A stretch of DNA of 64,000 nt from Candidatus Gastranaerophilales bacterium. GTDB lineage: Bacteria > Cyanobacteriota > Vampirovibrionia > Gastranaerophilales > Gastranaerophilaceae. The notes beneath the pieces are model-generated. The model had not been told where the DNA came from, did no database searches, and worked only from the letters and a program-made list of their open reading frames with translations. The position numbers were made by a program, and so were the translations under genes. The stretch covers positions 22,240 through 86,239 of the forward strand of contig CANPYC010000004.1 in assembly GCA_947587615.1 (NCBI GenBank), in the 5' to 3' direction. This document shows positions 34,558 to 43,123 of this stretch, one piece after another; the first letter of the stretch is position 1; the number at the start of each line of letters is the position of its first letter.

Positions 34558-36228
34558 TCAGTTGAGCGAATTTTTATGTATGAAATTTAATTTAACTTTT
34601 TGATTGTATAATTCAAAATCGTCAGGAAATTTTTTTAACCCCGATTCAATTGTTTTAATTGCGCTATCAATTCCTTTGATGTTAAAATTTGCTTCAGATA
34701 AGTCAATGAAATCAATAGCTTTTGCGGGGCGTGATTTTTTAATCTGCTTTAGCTGAGTTATTGTTTTTTCTTCATTGCCTTGTAATTTGTATAATTCATA
34801 TAAATAATATTTATATAATATTCTGTTTTTGTCAAGGTTATTAATTTTTTCAAAATATTTTAAAGATAAATTTTTGTCTTTAAGCTTTATATAGTTTTTA
34901 AAGTACAGTTCATTAACTTCATCGTCAAATATTGACTTATAGCTCATTTGTTCAAGATTTGATAAATCTTTTAAAGAATCGGCATAATGAGAACAAATAT
35001 GGTTTAATTTAGCGCTTTCAATATAATAAGAAGGATTTTTTTCTTTTTCTATGGCGCAAGAGATAAATTCTAAAGCTTCTTCGTAACTTCCCTGTTTAGC
35101 GCAGATTTCAGCAAGCAAAAAAGATACTTCGCTTGTTTCAGTGTTAAGCGTTGTAATTTTTCTTATAAGCTTCATTGCTTCTTGAGTGTTTCCTGTTTCA
35201 ATCAAAGAGTAAATATAGCCAAAATATGCTTCGTACATATTGCTATCGGTATTAATCAAAATATTAAAATATTCTTTTGCTTTATGATAGTCCTTATTCT
35301 CAAGAGCCGCATTCCCTAAAGCCAGAAGCAATTGTTTATTGTTTTGGTTAATTTTATAAGCTTTTAAGAGAGTATTTGAATAATTTTCATTATCGTTTTT
35401 AATTTTATAAATTTTTGCCTGATTTAAAATATTTTGAAAATTATTTTCGCTTTTTTTATCAATTAAAATAATTTCTTCTTGAGCTAAATTTAAATCATTA
35501 TTTTTAATATATAAATCTGTGAGAAAAATTCTTTCATCAATGTCATCATTCTCTTCAAGATATTTTTTTGTTTTTTCTATTGCACTTTTAATATCTCCCT
35601 TGTAATATGCTTCAAGAGAATACATTTTGTTTAATTCCTTCGGAGTTTTTGGAATTGTTGTAATATTAAGCTCTTTAGCTAAATTTGTATTCAAAAGACC
35701 GTTGTTATATATTATAGCTTTTGTTAAAAGCTCACAGGCTTTTTTGTCGTCATTTTGAATTTTGGCTATCCTTGCTTTGATAAAATATGCGCTTGATGAT
35801 TTCGGATTTAACTTTAACATCATATCCGCATACATATCCGCTTGTTTAATATCTCCGTTTTCAAAATACATTGATGACATGTCAAAATAATCTTCAAGAG
35901 TAGAATCATCAACTTCGCTAAGGGTAATTTTTTCAACATTTCCGTCTTTAAGCGCTAATTCATAAGAGGTTTTAAAATTAATCTCTGCTTTTTCTTCGTC
36001 CTTCAAGGCTAAATTAGCTAAAGCATAGTAATAGTAGCCTTCTTTATCGTTAGGATTGTTGTTTATGTAGCTTTCAAGATAAACTTTAGCATCTTTATAT
36101 TTTTTTTGATTATAAAAATCAATCCCATGCTGAATATTCCAAAAAACGCTTGCAAAGTTCTTGCCTTGAAGCGATAAAAATAATAAAAATATTATTGTTA
36201 AAGTTTTTTTATTTAAAAAGTTAATCAT
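34558..36228 (-). CDS. Secreted or membrane-anchored TPR-repeat protein
   Basis: 556 residues. An N-terminal hydrophobic segment (TLTIIFLLFLSLQGKNFA) looks like a signal peptide or anchor. At least ten tetratricopeptide-like repeats follow (for example YYYYALANLALKDEEKAEINF and LLLALGNAALENKDYHKAKEYF). Such proteins scaffold envelope complexes. The start overlaps tmk by 4 bp, so the two are co-transcribed. The specific partner is unknown. Confidence 0.8.
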   Translation of the reverse strand: MINFLNKKTLTIIFLLFLSLQGKNFASVFWNIQHGIDFYNQKKYKDAKVYLESYINNNPNDKEGYYYYALANLALKDEEKAEINFKTSYELALKDGNVEKITLSEVDDSTLEDYFDMSSMYFENGDIKQADMYADMMLKLNPKSSSAYFIKARIAKIQNDDKKACELLTKAIIYNNGLLNTNLAKELNITTIPKTPKELNKMYSLEAYYKGDIKSAIEKTKKYLEENDDIDERIFLTDLYIKNNDLNLAQEEIILIDKKSENNFQNILNQAKIYKIKNDNENYSNTLLKAYKINQNNKQLLLALGNAALENKDYHKAKEYFNILINTDSNMYEAYFGYIYSLIETGNTQEAMKLIRKITTLNTETSEVSFLLAEICAKQGSYEEALEFISCAIEKEKNPSYYIESAKLNHICSHYADSLKDLSNLEQMSYKSIFDDEVNELYFKNYIKLKDKNLSLKYFEKINNLDKNRILYKYYLYELYKLQGNEEKTITQLKQIKKSRPAKAIDFIDLSEANFNIKGIDSAIKTIESGLKKFPDDFELYNQKVKLNFIHKNSLN

Positions 36229-36878
36229 AAAATCTTATCAACCGCTTTTTTAACATCTTCAAATACTGCTTCAATCTCTTGATTAGCATTAATCACCTTT
36301 ATTCTTTGCGGATATTTCTTTGCCAGTTGAAGATAGCCTTCTTTTACCTTTTTATAAAACTCCGCCCCTTCTTTTTCCAGCCTGTCTTTTGTTGAGCCGA
36401 GCCTTTTTTCAAGAGTTTCAATATCTGCGTCAAAAAGAAGGGTTAAATTTGGTTCAAGGTTATCTGTTGCAATTCTGTTTAAAAATTCGAGTTCACTTGT
36501 GTCAATTCCTCTTGCACAACCTTGATAAGCAAGGGTAGAATCGCAAAAACGGTCGCATAAGACAATTTTACCTTCATCCATACTCTTTTGAATAACCGTT
36601 TTGCAATGCTGCGCTCTATCGGCTAAATATAAAAAGGACTCGCAAATATCCGCTACATAGCCTTCATAATGCAGCAAAATTTCTCTTAATTTTTTTCCGA
36701 TATCAGACCCGCCCGGTTCAAGAGTTGTAATTGTATTATATTTTTTTTCTTTAAGATATTTATTTAACAGGTTCATCTGGGTTGTTTTACCGCACCCGTC
36801 GCACCCTTCAAAAGTTATAAAAACTCCTGCTTTTTTTGGCTTTTGTCCTGTTTGCTCTTTTATTATAGCGCTTTCCAT
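36225..36878 (-). CDS. tmk: Thymidylate kinase
   Basis: About 217 residues from ATG 36878 (AAGGA 6 nt upstream). An ATG eight codons earlier is the alternative. It phosphorylates dTMP. The P-loop FEGCDGCGKTTQ, the DR(x) motif in VLCDRFCDSTLAYQG and the LID region RLGSTKDRLEKEGAEFY are present. The glycine-rich loop contains Cys residues in place of the usual Ile/Ser (GCDGCGKTT), which is tolerated in some homologues. It overlaps the TPR gene. Confidence 0.95.
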   Translation of the reverse strand: MESAIIKEQTGQKPKKAGVFITFEGCDGCGKTTQMNLLNKYLKEKKYNTITTLEPGGSDIGKKLREILLHYEGYVADICESFLYLADRAQHCKTVIQKSMDEGKIVLCDRFCDSTLAYQGCARGIDTSELEFLNRIATDNLEPNLTLLFDADIETLEKRLGSTKDRLEKEGAEFYKKVKEGYLQLAKKYPQRIKVINANQEIEAVFEDVKKAVDKIL

Positions 36879-36980
36879 ACTTTTCCTTATGTTTTGATAC
36901 ATATTATATTATAACAATCATCAGCCAAATTTTTTAAAAAAATATATTCTTTTACATTTCTTTAGCTAAAATTGTTCTAA

Positions 36981-37907
36981 TTATTTTACAATTAAAAACC
37001 CGATATAGATAATATAGATAATTGTAAAAATATACCCATGTACTCTTGATAAAACATGTGTTTTAAATGTACATAAAAATAGTGCAGCAACAGCTAAAAG
37101 AGCAATTAAACCGTCAAAAAGAAAGGCTCTGTCAAAAGCTATCGGATGAATTAAAGTACTTAAACCCAACACAAAAAGAATGTTGAATATATTTGAACCT
37201 ACAATATTGCCGATTGCAATATCCGATTGCTTTTTAAGTGCTGCAATAACGCATGTTACAAGCTCGGGCAGGCTTGTTCCGATTGCAATAACCGTTAAAC
37301 CTATAATTCTATCGGAAATATTAAGCCTATGAGCAATATCAACGGCGCTATCAACCGTGAAATTACTTCCATACACCAAAGCCAAAAGCCCGCCGATTAC
37401 AAAAAGAAGAATTTTAAACATTCCCATAGGTTTAATTTCATCATTCTGTTCGTTGTTATTTTTTGCAATTTTAAAAAGATAAACAAAAAATAAACCGAAG
37501 AAAGCAAGCAAAATTAAAGCGCAATACCTGTTAATAGAGTGAAAATAATATCCTAGGGCGCACACTAAAACCGTTATAAAACCCACAAAAGGAATTTCAT
37601 ATTTAATTGTATTTTTTTGAATTGTAAGTGCACAAATTGAAGAAGTTACCCCTAAAATTAAAAATATATTTGCAATATTGCTTCCTAAAACATTACCTAT
37701 TGCAACACCGTTCGCCCCTTTTAGAGCGGAAACAATACTCACGCTTGCTTCAGGCGCACTTGTTCCCATTGCTACAATTGTTAAACCGATTATAATTGAG
37801 GGAATTTTAAATTTTTGAGCAAGAGCGCAAGCCCCGTCAACAAAGAAATCTGCCCCTTTTGTAAGCATTATAAGCCCGAGTATTAATAATAGAATGCTTA
37901 ATAACAT
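36981..37907 (-). CDS. Sodium/calcium exchanger-family membrane protein
   Basis: 308 residues with about ten membrane helices. The two alpha repeats are diagnostic of the CaCA superfamily (YrbG-like): GTSAPEASVSIVSALKGANG...GNVLGSNIANIF and GTSLPELVTCVIAALKKQSD...GNIVGSNIFNIL. It exchanges Na+ or H+ for Ca2+ across the inner membrane. Its start abuts the end of the ctpA-like gene, forming an operon with it and the OmpR-type regulator. Confidence 0.92.
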   Translation of the reverse strand: MLLSILLLILGLIMLTKGADFFVDGACALAQKFKIPSIIIGLTIVAMGTSAPEASVSIVSALKGANGVAIGNVLGSNIANIFLILGVTSSICALTIQKNTIKYEIPFVGFITVLVCALGYYFHSINRYCALILLAFFGLFFVYLFKIAKNNNEQNDEIKPMGMFKILLFVIGGLLALVYGSNFTVDSAVDIAHRLNISDRIIGLTVIAIGTSLPELVTCVIAALKKQSDIAIGNIVGSNIFNILFVLGLSTLIHPIAFDRAFLFDGLIALLAVAALFLCTFKTHVLSRVHGYIFTIIYIIYIGFLIVK

Positions 37908-39208
37908 TATTCTTCCTCCGATTTTTTATTATTATAATCCGAGTTGGTGTCAAGACTCAAGCTTTTTTCAAGGTAATTTTTTGCATAAATAAGCTGTGAA
38001 TCAATGTTATTAATAAAATCTCCATGGCTTAAATTAACGTTATAATCGGGTTGAATGCCTTTTTCGTTAATATCTGCGCCTTTTGGAGTTAAGTATCTTG
38101 CAATTGTTAAATTCATTCCTGATTTATTGGGAAGCGAATAAACTTTTTGTACAAGTCCTTTGCCAAAAGTGCTTGTGCCGACTAAAACAGCTCTGTTGTT
38201 GTCATGAAGAGCTGATGATAAAATCTCGGAAGCGGAAGCGGTTGAAGAATCAATCAAAACAACCATCGGATTATCGTAAATACAGCCTTCGTTATTGGCA
38301 TTATATACGTTTTTCTTTCCCTGACGAGCAATAACATTAACAATAGTACCTTTATTCATAAATAAATTTGAAATTAAAATTGCATTCTGAAAAAGTCCGC
38401 CCGAGTTGCCTCTCAAGTCAAGAATTAAACCTTTTGTATCTTTAAGCTTGTTTAGTGCAATTACAAATTCTTTAGATGTATCAAGCCCGATAAAGCTTGA
38501 AATTCTGATATAGCCTATGTCATCGGTTAATTTTTTATATTCCGTTGTTTTTACTTTAATTTCTTCTCTTTTGATATTTTTGGTTAATTTTTCAGATCCC
38601 CTTAATATTTCAAGTTCAACGGATGAATTATAATCCCCCCTGATTAGCTGTGCGGCTTGATATATCGATTGTCCGTTCATATCAACCCCGTTAATTTTAA
38701 GAATAATATCCCCGGGCATAATTCCTTGATTGTGCGCAGGTGCGTTTTCTATAACGTTTATTATATAAATTTTTCCCGATATTGAAGCAATATTAATCCC
38801 GATGCCGTATAATTTTGAATTAATCGCATTGTTTTGCTGTGAAAACTCTTCTTCCGACATAAACTTTGAATAAGAATCATCTAAACTTGCAAGCATTGAA
38901 TTAATTGCAACATAAGCGTCTTGTTGAGTTTTAATTTGATAGAGATATCTTTTTTTCCATTTTGACCAATTTTGCTTGTTTAGCGAACTGTCGTAATAAT
39001 TCAGTTTAATTATCTGCCAGGCATTTAAAAAAAGTTCTCTGGGTGCAGCTTGTTGACTATTAATTGTTCCGGAGTTTGAAAGAGCATTAATTCGCTCTAT
39101 GCTTCTTGCGTCATTGTTTTTATCATTGATGAAAAATAACACTAAACCTGCAAGAATAAGAACGGCTATATGTTTTAATTTTGCTGTATCGATATTTTTA
39201 AGCTTCAT
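37907..39208 (-). CDS. ctpA: S41-family C-terminal processing peptidase
   Basis: 433 residues. One N-terminal membrane helix or signal (IAVLILAGLVLFFIN) is followed by a PDZ domain (GIGINIASISGKIYI, PGDIILKINGVDM) and the S41 catalytic core. The Ser lies in DSSTASASEILSSAL and the Lys in GTSTFGKGLVQ, 26 or so residues later. Such proteases trim exported proteins. Cyanobacterial CtpA processes D1, but that substrate is absent in non-photosynthetic relatives. It overlaps the response regulator gene by 4 bp. Confidence 0.92.
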   Translation of the reverse strand: MKLKNIDTAKLKHIAVLILAGLVLFFINDKNNDARSIERINALSNSGTINSQQAAPRELFLNAWQIIKLNYYDSSLNKQNWSKWKKRYLYQIKTQQDAYVAINSMLASLDDSYSKFMSEEEFSQQNNAINSKLYGIGINIASISGKIYIINVIENAPAHNQGIMPGDIILKINGVDMNGQSIYQAAQLIRGDYNSSVELEILRGSEKLTKNIKREEIKVKTTEYKKLTDDIGYIRISSFIGLDTSKEFVIALNKLKDTKGLILDLRGNSGGLFQNAILISNLFMNKGTIVNVIARQGKKNVYNANNEGCIYDNPMVVLIDSSTASASEILSSALHDNNRAVLVGTSTFGKGLVQKVYSLPNKSGMNLTIARYLTPKGADINEKGIQPDYNVNLSHGDFINNIDSQLIYAKNYLEKSLSLDTNSDYNNKKSEEE

Positions 39209-39924
39209 TTTTTGTCTTTTATTCCGTCGGCAATAAGTCTGTAACCGCCCCCGTAAATTGTTTGAATATATTTGTTTTTTCTTGAGGAAATTTTATCAAT
39301 CTTTGATCTTAAATGTGTTATATGAACTCTTATTGTATCAATATCATCGTTTTCATCATAGCCCCAAACCTCTTTTAAAAGAGTGTTTGAAGAAACCATA
39401 GAACCTTCGTTTTGCATTAAGACATTTAAAATATCAAATTCAATCGGTGTTAGTTGAGTTTGTTTGTCGATAATCTGTACACGATATTCTTCAGGCATGA
39501 GGGTAATATCGCCTTTTGTCAGAGTTTCTTTAACTCTTAGAGAATCCGACTCTTTCCCCGAACGATTTAAAAGCGCAATAACACGTGCTTTTAATTCTTC
39601 GATTTCAAAAGGTTTTGTTATATAATCGTCAACGCCCGAGTTAAAACCTTCAAGCTTATTATTCAGCTCGGATAGTGCCGTAAGCATAATTATCGGTGTT
39701 TTTGAGATATTTTCGCTGTTGCGGATTTTTTTTGCAACATCATAACCGCTGACATTACCCATCATAACATCTAATATTACAAGAGAGGGCTCTTCCTGTT
39801 TAATTAAAGCAAAACCTTTTATAGGGTCTGTTGAATACAAACACTTGTAGCCCATAAGTTCTAAATTAACCTTTATAAGCTCGCAAATTGCTAAATCATC
39901 ATCAATAATTAAAATAGTATTCAT
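39205..39924 (-). CDS. OmpR/PhoB-family response regulator
   Basis: 239 residues. Receiver domain with the acidic pair IIDDDLAICEL, phosphoacceptor Asp in LVILDVMMGNVSG, and Lys in DDYITKPFEIEEL. The C-terminal winged helix has LTPIEFDILNVLM and VRVHITHLRSKI-like sequence. No kinase gene is adjacent. It heads an operon with ctpA and the cation exchanger, suggesting envelope or ion-stress control. Confidence 0.93.
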   Translation of the reverse strand: MNTILIIDDDLAICELIKVNLELMGYKCLYSTDPIKGFALIKQEEPSLVILDVMMGNVSGYDVAKKIRNSENISKTPIIMLTALSELNNKLEGFNSGVDDYITKPFEIEELKARVIALLNRSGKESDSLRVKETLTKGDITLMPEEYRVQIIDKQTQLTPIEFDILNVLMQNEGSMVSSNTLLKEVWGYDENDDIDTIRVHITHLRSKIDKISSRKNKYIQTIYGGGYRLIADGIKDKK

Positions 39925-40080
39925 ATTGAAATTTTATAACTAAAAGTGTTTTGAGTAATAAAAGATTAAAAAATGTTAAAATTTTTTATAAAATAGTAAA
40001 AATTTCCTCTTGTATGTTTTTATGATATAGTGTATAGTAATTTTGCAGTACTAAAAAATAAATATAAGGGGGAATATGAA

Positions 40081-40527
40081 TTGGCAATAATGACACCTAT
40101 GGCTACAAACTCAATTGATAAGAGTACCTGTCAATATTTAGGAAGACACATTTTAGCAGAATTTTTTGAATGTGATTCCAATGTTTTAAATAATCCAAAA
40201 TTGGTTGAGAAATATATGTTGGATGCTGCTCTTGAATGCGGCGCTACTGTTGTTAATAAATGTTTTCATTTATTTGCGCCCCATGGAGTATCGGGAGTGG
40301 TGATTATATCGGAAAGTCATTTGGCAATTCATACTTGGCCCGAATACGGTTATGCGGCTGTTGACTTGTTTACTTGCGGTGAACAGTGCGATCCTCGAAT
40401 ATCTTATGAATTTTTAAAAGAAAAATTTAATTCAAAAGACGCTAAATTTACTCAATTAAACCGTGGTTTGATGAACTTAGAATCAAAACTTGAACATAAA
40501 CCGTTTATGGTGTCCGAGCAATTCTAA
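40081..40527 (+). CDS. speD: S-adenosylmethionine decarboxylase proenzyme
   Basis: About 148 residues. The start is taken at TTG 40081, with AAGGGGG 8 nt upstream; ATG 40090 is the alternative. A longer frame from 40030 runs through the promoter. The proenzyme cuts itself at the Ser in SESHLAIHTWPE to make the pyruvoyl cofactor, and CFHLFAPHGVSG and AAVDLFTCG are conserved. Product feeds SpeE (28.3 kb) for spermidine synthesis. Confidence 0.95.
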   Translation: MAIMTPMATNSIDKSTCQYLGRHILAEFFECDSNVLNNPKLVEKYMLDAALECGATVVNKCFHLFAPHGVSGVVIISESHLAIHTWPEYGYAAVDLFTCGEQCDPRISYEFLKEKFNSKDAKFTQLNRGLMNLESKLEHKPFMVSEQF

Positions 40528-40552
40528 TTTTAATAATACAGCTTGTAAATCT

Positions 40553-41053
40553 ATGCAACAAGAAGTTAAAATCAGAAAAATGACCGTTGATGATGTTGAT
40601 GAAATTCTTCAAATCGAAGAATTATGTTATGGCGCTCATCATTGGTCAAGAGAGTCTTTTTTGACGGAATTAAGTAATAGAATTTCATCTTATAAATGTG
40701 CGCTTGTTGATGATAAATGCGTTGGTTATATGGGTATATGGAAAATTGTAAATGAAGCTCATATAACAAATTTATCAGTTCATCCCGATTATCAAAACCA
40801 AAAAATTGCGCATAGGCTGCTTCTAAACTCGATTGACGAATGCTACGGGGAAAAAATAAAATTCATAACCCTTGAAGTTAGAGTATCAAACGAAAAAGCA
40901 ATATATCTTTATGAAAAGTTTGGTTTCAAATCCCTTGGTGTAAGGAAAAAATATTACCAGAATAATAATGAAGACGCTCTTATAATGTGGAGTGAGAATA
41001 TTTTTGATACAAAGTATAAAGATTTATATAAAAAAATAAGAACAAGTATTTAA
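40553..41053 (+). CDS. rimI: Ribosomal-protein-alanine N-acetyltransferase-like GNAT enzyme
   Basis: About 166 residues from ATG 40553. A frame extension to 40490 overlaps speD and lacks support. GNAT fold: IRKMTVDDVDEILQIEELCY at the N-terminus, HITNLSVHPDYQNQKIAHRLL (acetyl-CoA binding Q/RxxG/A position) and LEVRVSNEKAIYLYEKFGFKSLGVRKKYY. The last segments are typical of RimI. It probably acetylates the N-terminus of ribosomal protein S18. It follows speD by 25 bp. Confidence 0.88.
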   Translation: MQQEVKIRKMTVDDVDEILQIEELCYGAHHWSRESFLTELSNRISSYKCALVDDKCVGYMGIWKIVNEAHITNLSVHPDYQNQKIAHRLLLNSIDECYGEKIKFITLEVRVSNEKAIYLYEKFGFKSLGVRKKYYQNNNEDALIMWSENIFDTKYKDLYKKIRTSI

Positions 41054-41110
41054 AGTTATGATTTATGCTTTGGCGCAAAAGGGACTTAAATTATTATATT
41101 TAATTAATAA

Positions 41111-41138
41111 AAAAATAGCATAAATTTATGCTATTTTT
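41111..41138. terminator. Bidirectional terminator after rimI
   Basis: AAAAATAGCATAAA pairs with TTTATGCTATTTTT, with flanking A and T runs, between converging genes. Confidence 0.85.
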
Positions 41139-41169
41139 AAATTTTGATTGTTTAATTTTAAATTTAAAT

Positions 41170-41640
41170 TTATTGAAATTTTAAAATTACAACCATATTA
41201 TAAACAGCGTTGCCGATTATGTATATATAAACACACATTATAGCTAACGTTAAATATTTTTGAAAATCGCCAAACACGATTAAATTGTTTGATTTTTTCA
41301 TTTGTACATAGTCGGTAAATTCTTTGTGATAGGGTTGTTCGGGAAGTCTTGTTTCTAAGTATTCCAATACTTTTGCATACTTTACTTTGATAAGCATTTG
41401 ATAAGAGTCAATGTTCATCCACCACATCATTGAAGCAAAGAAACCTATTATTCCAAGTACAATTGCAGGAGCATATTGCGGTGTTAAGGTACTTATTAAG
41501 TATGTTGTAACAAGATTTATAATATTTAAAACCAAATAAAATTTATTTGTGGAAAAGTGTCTGTCTATAAATTTTTCTTTAGCATCGGAATATATTCTGT
41601 ATTGTTCTAATATTAAGAATTTTTCATCATTTGCATCCAT
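41170..41640 (-). CDS. Small membrane protein with paired helices
   Basis: 156 residues. A cytoplasmic-looking N-terminus (EQYRIYSDAKEKFIDRHFST) is followed by two close hydrophobic helices (about residues 31-72), a 40-residue soluble part and a third helix at the C-terminus (YLTLAIMCVYIYIIG). The pattern resembles RipA-type small inner-membrane proteins, from memory only. A good ribosome site AAGGAG precedes the ATG. Confidence 0.6.
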   Translation of the reverse strand: MDANDEKFLILEQYRIYSDAKEKFIDRHFSTNKFYLVLNIINLVTTYLISTLTPQYAPAIVLGIIGFFASMMWWMNIDSYQMLIKVKYAKVLEYLETRLPEQPYHKEFTDYVQMKKSNNLIVFGDFQKYLTLAIMCVYIYIIGNAVYNMVVILKFQ

Positions 41641-41710
41641 AAAAATGCTCCTTTCATAGAATAAAGTTTATCATAATTTGAGTAATTGTATTTAATATAA
41701 AAGGAGGATT

Positions 41711-41896
41711 TTGCATAAAAAAATGGGGTATAACCCCAATTCGCATACTAGCCGAAGCATTAACAACACCTTAATAATACCTTTATTTGAAGAAAAAATA
41801 AAGGTATTATTAAGAAATGTAATACAAATGATGTATTTGAAAAATAGTAATATTTTGCCATGTCAATTTGACTTAAAAGCGCTCAATATCTTATAA
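41711..41896 (+). CDS. Possible 61-residue protein with a strong ribosome site
   Basis: AGGAGG lies 4-9 nt before TTG 41711 (or further before ATG 41723), unusual for random sequence here. The product (MGYNPNSHTSRSINNTLIIP...) matches nothing I know. The coding stretch contains a perfect 19-bp inverted repeat (41770-41788 with 41796-41814), and its end overlaps the M16 gene by 6 bp. It could instead be an RNA element or decayed gene. Confidence 0.3.
   Translation: MHKKMGYNPNSHTSRSINNTLIIPLFEEKIKVLLRNVIQMMYLKNSNILPCQFDLKALNIL
41770..41814. repeat. Perfect 19-bp inverted repeat
   Basis: CTTAATAATACCTTTATTT pairs fully with AAATAAAGGTATTATTAAG around a 7-nt loop (GAAGAAA). It lacks a GC-rich stem and clear T run. 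It lies inside the doubtful small frame and 77 bp beyond the end of the minus-strand M16 gene region. Confidence 0.7.
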
Positions 41897-43123
41897 TTCA
41901 AACTTATATTCTTCAGGTGCCACAACTACAATAAGTTTAGGCGCTTCAAGTAAATTTTGTGCCATTAAACTTATATCTTTAGCTTTGGTATTAAAAATAT
42001 CCTCCAAAAACCTTTCGTTATAGTCAAGCCCTAAACCCATCATAAAATTATAACCTTGAACGGAAGCAATCTGCGAGTTATTTTGTGTAAAGTATTTCAT
42101 TCTGCCTGAAATATTTTCTTTTGCTCCTTTTAGTTCAACTTCATCAGGCGGCAGAAGCGCAAGCTTTTCAAGCTCATCTTTAAAACCATCCAGTGATTTT
42201 TGAATATTTTTTGGAGTTGTTCCAATGTACATATTAAAAATGGCACTATGTAAAAGGGTTTCATATTGGCTTCTAACGTTATAAGCAAGCCCCTGTTTAT
42301 CTCTTAAATTAACAAATAATCTGCTTGATAAGCCTGATGAACCCAAGATATTATTTAATAAGCTATATTTTGCGCACATTTCACTTTTGAAAGAATCGAC
42401 AATCCAACCTTGAATAACTTGTGCTTGTGAAGCGTCATTTTTTGATATCCAAACAAGTTCATCTTTTTTGATGTCGTTTTTAAAAATATCTTCAATTTCG
42501 CAATTTGTATCAATTGATTTCATAAAAGAAAAATTGGTGCAAAAATAATCAATAATTTTATTATCGTCATCAAAATCTCCCGCAATGACAATTGCTTTTT
42601 GCGAGTTTAAAAGCTCTTTATGAGCGCTTATTATATCTTCTTTTGAAATTTTATCCAAATCTTCTAAAATTTTAGTATGAGTAGAAGAATAAGGGTGTTC
42701 TTTAAAAAGATTTTTAACAAAAGAATCTGTTAATTTCATCTTAGGGTTATCTAAATCGGAAATAATTTCACCTTTGAGCTTATAGACTTCTTTTTCAAAA
42801 TCGTCAAAAGTGGAATTTAAAAGTAAATCCTTAGATAATTCCATTGCTTTATTAAAATCTTCCTTCATAAAAACAAGGCTTGCTTTAATGTAATCTTGCT
42901 TGGACTTGATTGATATATCAATACATTCGTTTTCAAATTCGTCAGCTAATTGTAAGGCTGTATATTTCTTTGTTCCTTGAAGCAAAAGTCTTGCCAGGAG
43001 ACTATTTATTCCATAGTATTTTTCTTTTTTGTTTGTCTTAAAAAACAGGCAAACACTTGTTCTTGGCGTCATCGGAGCTTTTTTTAATAAAATATTAATA
43101 CCTTCTTTATTATAATGTTTCAT
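41891..43123 (-). CDS. M16-family peptidase, probably non-catalytic partner
   Basis: 410 residues with the M16 fold: the region GLAYNVRSQYETLLHSAIFNMYIGT and the substrate-binding segment RLFVNLRDKQGLAYNVR are clear. The zinc motif HXXEH expected near the N-terminus is absent (there GINSLLARLLLQGTKKY). This matches the catalytically silent subunit of two-gene M16B peptidases, which pairs with the active subunit encoded 1 bp upstream. Confidence 0.88.
   Translation of the reverse strand: MKHYNKEGINILLKKAPMTPRTSVCLFFKTNKKEKYYGINSLLARLLLQGTKKYTALQLADEFENECIDISIKSKQDYIKASLVFMKEDFNKAMELSKDLLLNSTFDDFEKEVYKLKGEIISDLDNPKMKLTDSFVKNLFKEHPYSSTHTKILEDLDKISKEDIISAHKELLNSQKAIVIAGDFDDDNKIIDYFCTNFSFMKSIDTNCEIEDIFKNDIKKDELVWISKNDASQAQVIQGWIVDSFKSEMCAKYSLLNNILGSSGLSSRLFVNLRDKQGLAYNVRSQYETLLHSAIFNMYIGTTPKNIQKSLDGFKDELEKLALLPPDEVELKGAKENISGRMKYFTQNNSQIASVQGYNFMMGLGLDYNERFLEDIFNTKAKDISLMAQNLLEAPKLIVVVAPEEYKFEL

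Noticed and set aside
40030..40080. Longer N-terminus for speD
   Set aside because: The extension covers the AAGGGGG ribosome site and promoter-like DNA; the SpeD family starts near MTPM.
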